Assembly (NCBI GenBank): GCA_900552145.1
Contig: URYW01000021.1
Location: forward strand, 1 to 23,019
DNA: 23,019 nt
Reading direction: 5' to 3'
From: an uncultured Collinsella sp.
Lineage (GTDB): Bacteria > Actinomycetota > Coriobacteriia > Coriobacteriales > Coriobacteriaceae
Shown here: positions 21,842-23,019 of the stretch, in pieces
Numbering within the stretch: the first letter of the stretch is position 1
Layout: each line of letters begins with the position of its first letter
Program-made: the position numbers and the translations under genes
Notes under the pieces: model-generated
The model's input: the letters and a program-made list of their open reading frames with translations, nothing else
Database searches by the model: none
What the model was told of the DNA's origin: nothing

Positions 21842-22490
21842 AATCCTGCGTGTCGCCTCCGTACATGTAGACGATAAAGCCGTCGCCGGTGTCTTGGCTG
21901 TGATCCTCCAGGATGCGCTTCATGTTGAGGTGCTCGTAGAACTGCCAATCGGAGTTGCAGTCGCTCATCAGGAAGAACTTGGTGCAGCCTGCCTTGGCGA
22001 GCTCGGCGCGCGAAAGGTCGATGAGTGTGCGGCCGAGTCCCTTGCCCTGCCACTCGGGCACGATGATGATCAGGTTGAGCTGGCCCTGGGCATACTCGTT
22101 GCCCGTGGCGGCAAAGCGGTCGGCCGTGGCCTTTTCACGACTGTCGCCAAAGAGCGAGCCCTCGAGCTTGGCATCGGCGGTCTTTGCCATCTCGGTTGCC
22201 TGGGCGAGCATCTCGTCGTAGCAGGGCTCCCACGTGGGATTGGTGCGCGGCTTGCCGTCCTCGAAGATGCCGATACAGCAGGCGGCGATAGTGCGGCCCT
22301 CGGCCTCGGCGACGAGTGCGATGGGGGAGCGCTGCAGCTGCATAGCGATGTTAAAGCGCGCGCAGAAATCGGCGGCTTCGACGTCGCCGCGGTTGCGTAG
22401 TGTGTTGCACCACAGCTGGTTGTAAATGGCGGCGATGCCGGTCAAGTCATCGAGCGTGGCGGCGCGCAGAGTTACGTTGTCAAGGCTCAT
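21840..22490 (-). CDS. GNAT family N-acetyltransferase
   Basis: The 216-residue protein belongs to the Gcn5-related acetyltransferase fold. The acetyl-CoA-binding motif A is LNLIIIVPEWQGKGLGRTLI (138-157, with QGKGLG at 148-153), followed by a C-terminal FYEHLNMKR (184-192) typical of the family. It is somewhat longer than a minimal GNAT because of an insertion at about 75-130. The start ATG at 22490 follows GGAAGGAG by 5 bases. It transfers an acetyl group to an unknown small-molecule or protein amine. It stands alone, with a decayed gene on one side and repeats upstream. A role in polyamine acetylation is possible given the neighbourhood but is not supported by any residue I can see. Confidence 0.85.
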   Translation of the reverse strand: MSLDNVTLRAATLDDLTGIAAIYNQLWCNTLRNRGDVEAADFCARFNIAMQLQRSPIALVAEAEGRTIAACCIGIFEDGKPRTNPTWEPCYDEMLAQATEMAKTADAKLEGSLFGDSREKATADRFAATGNEYAQGQLNLIIIVPEWQGKGLGRTLIDLSRAELAKAGCTKFFLMSDCNSDWQFYEHLNMKRILEDHSQDTGDGFIVYMYGGDTQD

Positions 22491-22636
22491 GGAGGCTCCT
22501 TCCAGGTTGGGTCAGGCCATCTCTGAGTGTGACATGGGCGCACCGCCGCCGCATCAACCATTCGGCAGACGACCCCCGATCCCTCGGGGATGGAGGTCTC
22601 CAAGAGGGAATGAGGGTGGATTTTCGGACACTTGCT
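22491..22636. other. Gap upstream of GNAT gene
   Basis: I see no gene. It contains a short hairpin CCCCGAT-CCC-TCGGGG near 22574-22590, and the stretch ATGAGGGTGGATTTTC (about 22610-22625), which resembles ATGAGAGTGGATAATC in the left arm of the inverted repeat that follows. Confidence 0.4.
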
Positions 22637-22706
22637 CGATGAGAGTGGATAATCTCCCACTTTTAGCGCTGGTATAGGTCAAACGGGAGATAATCCACTC
22701 TCATCG
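22637..22706. repeat. 22-bp inverted repeat, 26-base spacer
   Basis: The arms 22637-22658 (CGATGAGAGTGGATAATCTC then CC) and 22685-22706 are complementary at 21 of 22 positions. It has no T-run and abuts the larger palindromic element at 22711. Confidence 0.65.
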
Positions 22707-22710
22707 TGGG

Positions 22711-22869
22711 TAGTCGTTGGGGACGTTCTTAAACGACTAGCCGTCGGGGACAGTCTCCAGCGCCATCTCGCAAAGGAGTGTCCCAATCTGCCGGCACTTA
22801 GGGACTGTCCCCAAGTGCCGGCAAGAGTGTCCCTTATGACTAGTCATTTAAGAACGTCCCCAATGACTA
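22711..22869. repeat. 159-bp palindromic element with 30-bp inverted ends
   Basis: The left end 22711-22740 and right end 22840-22869 are inverted copies identical at 28 of 30 positions. Each end is itself a hairpin: TAGTCGTT with AACGACTA on the left, TAGTCATT with AATGACTA on the right. The only two differences between the ends are the two halves of one base pair. The interior holds a near-perfect palindrome (GCCGGCACTT at 22790-22799 with AAGTGCCGGC at 22813-22822) and repeated GAGTGTCCC. It is a MITE- or REP-like non-autonomous element. No transposase is present in the window. Confidence 0.7.
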
Positions 22870-22933
22870 TTGACGGCCAAGGCAACGCCGATGTTATGGC
22901 ACCGACAGACACTATGACCCAATCCGAGGGCAC

Positions 22934-22975
22934 TAAAAAGGCAGGAGCCCCCGCTCGTGACCGCGGGTCGGGGCT
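22934..22975 (-). terminator. Probable terminator of a gene beyond the right edge
   Basis: On the minus strand AGCCCC and GGGGCT (22970-22975 with 22946-22951) close a partly paired GC-rich stem, followed within a few bases by TTTTT (22935-22939). A minus-strand gene ending near the right edge would explain it. I see no identifiable coding sequence in 22976-23019. Confidence 0.45.
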
Positions 22976-23019
22976 GCGACAATGATGTTGAAGTGCCATA
23001 GGCGCAGCCGCGCCGCAAC

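Noticed and set aside
1..23019. CRISPR array, tRNA, rRNA or phage attachment site
   Set aside because: I saw no regularly spaced direct-repeat array beyond the three 23-bp repeats, no tRNA cloverleaf, and no integrase.

Overview
The window reads as chromosomal DNA of a high-GC, AGGAG-using Gram-positive. I infer a gut Coriobacteriia member, probably Collinsella-like. The grounds are the membrane-embedded LuxR regulators, the agmatine deiminase genes with runs of GAC/GAG/AAC/ATC codons, and many GGGGAC-type palindromic intergenic repeats. No rRNA, tRNA, CRISPR array, phage or transposase gene is visible.

Layout. (1) 1-396 has no supportable gene. (2) 397-1386 (-) encodes a Nudix hydrolase fused to a Vsr-type mismatch endonuclease. 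It is divergent from a two-gene ABC exporter operon (1535-4532) of the MacB/BceAB class. (3) 4571-4860 holds copy A of a long structured repeat, then the 3' end of a membrane LuxR regulator (4859-5824, -). (4) 6155-10365 is an agmatine module: putrescine carbamoyltransferase, an agmatine/putrescine-type antiporter and a divergent agmatine deiminase. Hairpin-rich spacers separate these genes. (5) 10866-12257 is a second, paralogous antiporter behind a leader with an intrinsic-terminator-like hairpin. (6) 12357-12548 (-) is a small unknown gene, divergent from a second membrane LuxR regulator (12639-13631). (7) 13938-17030 pairs a YtcJ-type amidohydrolase with a MATE exporter. (8) 17259-18428 is an AAA ATPase with a DUF4143 region, preceded by three 23-bp-phased direct repeats and followed by repeat copy B. 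(9) 18800-19603 (-) is a soluble LuxR regulator, divergent from a second, canonical agmatine deiminase (19782-20903). (10) 21065-21804 is gene debris, including a frameshifted protein-kinase remnant. (11) 21840-22490 (-) is a GNAT acetyltransferase, followed by palindromic repeats to the right edge.

How it fits together. The core is agmatine catabolism: import agmatine and export putrescine, deiminate agmatine to N-carbamoylputrescine, and phosphorolyse that to putrescine and carbamoyl phosphate. The carbamate kinase that would make ATP is not in the window. Deiminase and antiporter are each present twice, and three LuxR-type regulators sit beside the modules. This suggests separately controlled uptake and degradation of agmatine and perhaps another guanidino compound. 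The most unusual items are the Nudix-Vsr fusion, the twice-occurring 121-nt structured element closed by a 10-bp perfect inverted core, the 159-bp palindromic element with compensatory base changes near the right end, and the deiminase paralog lacking the usual RDxGP motif.
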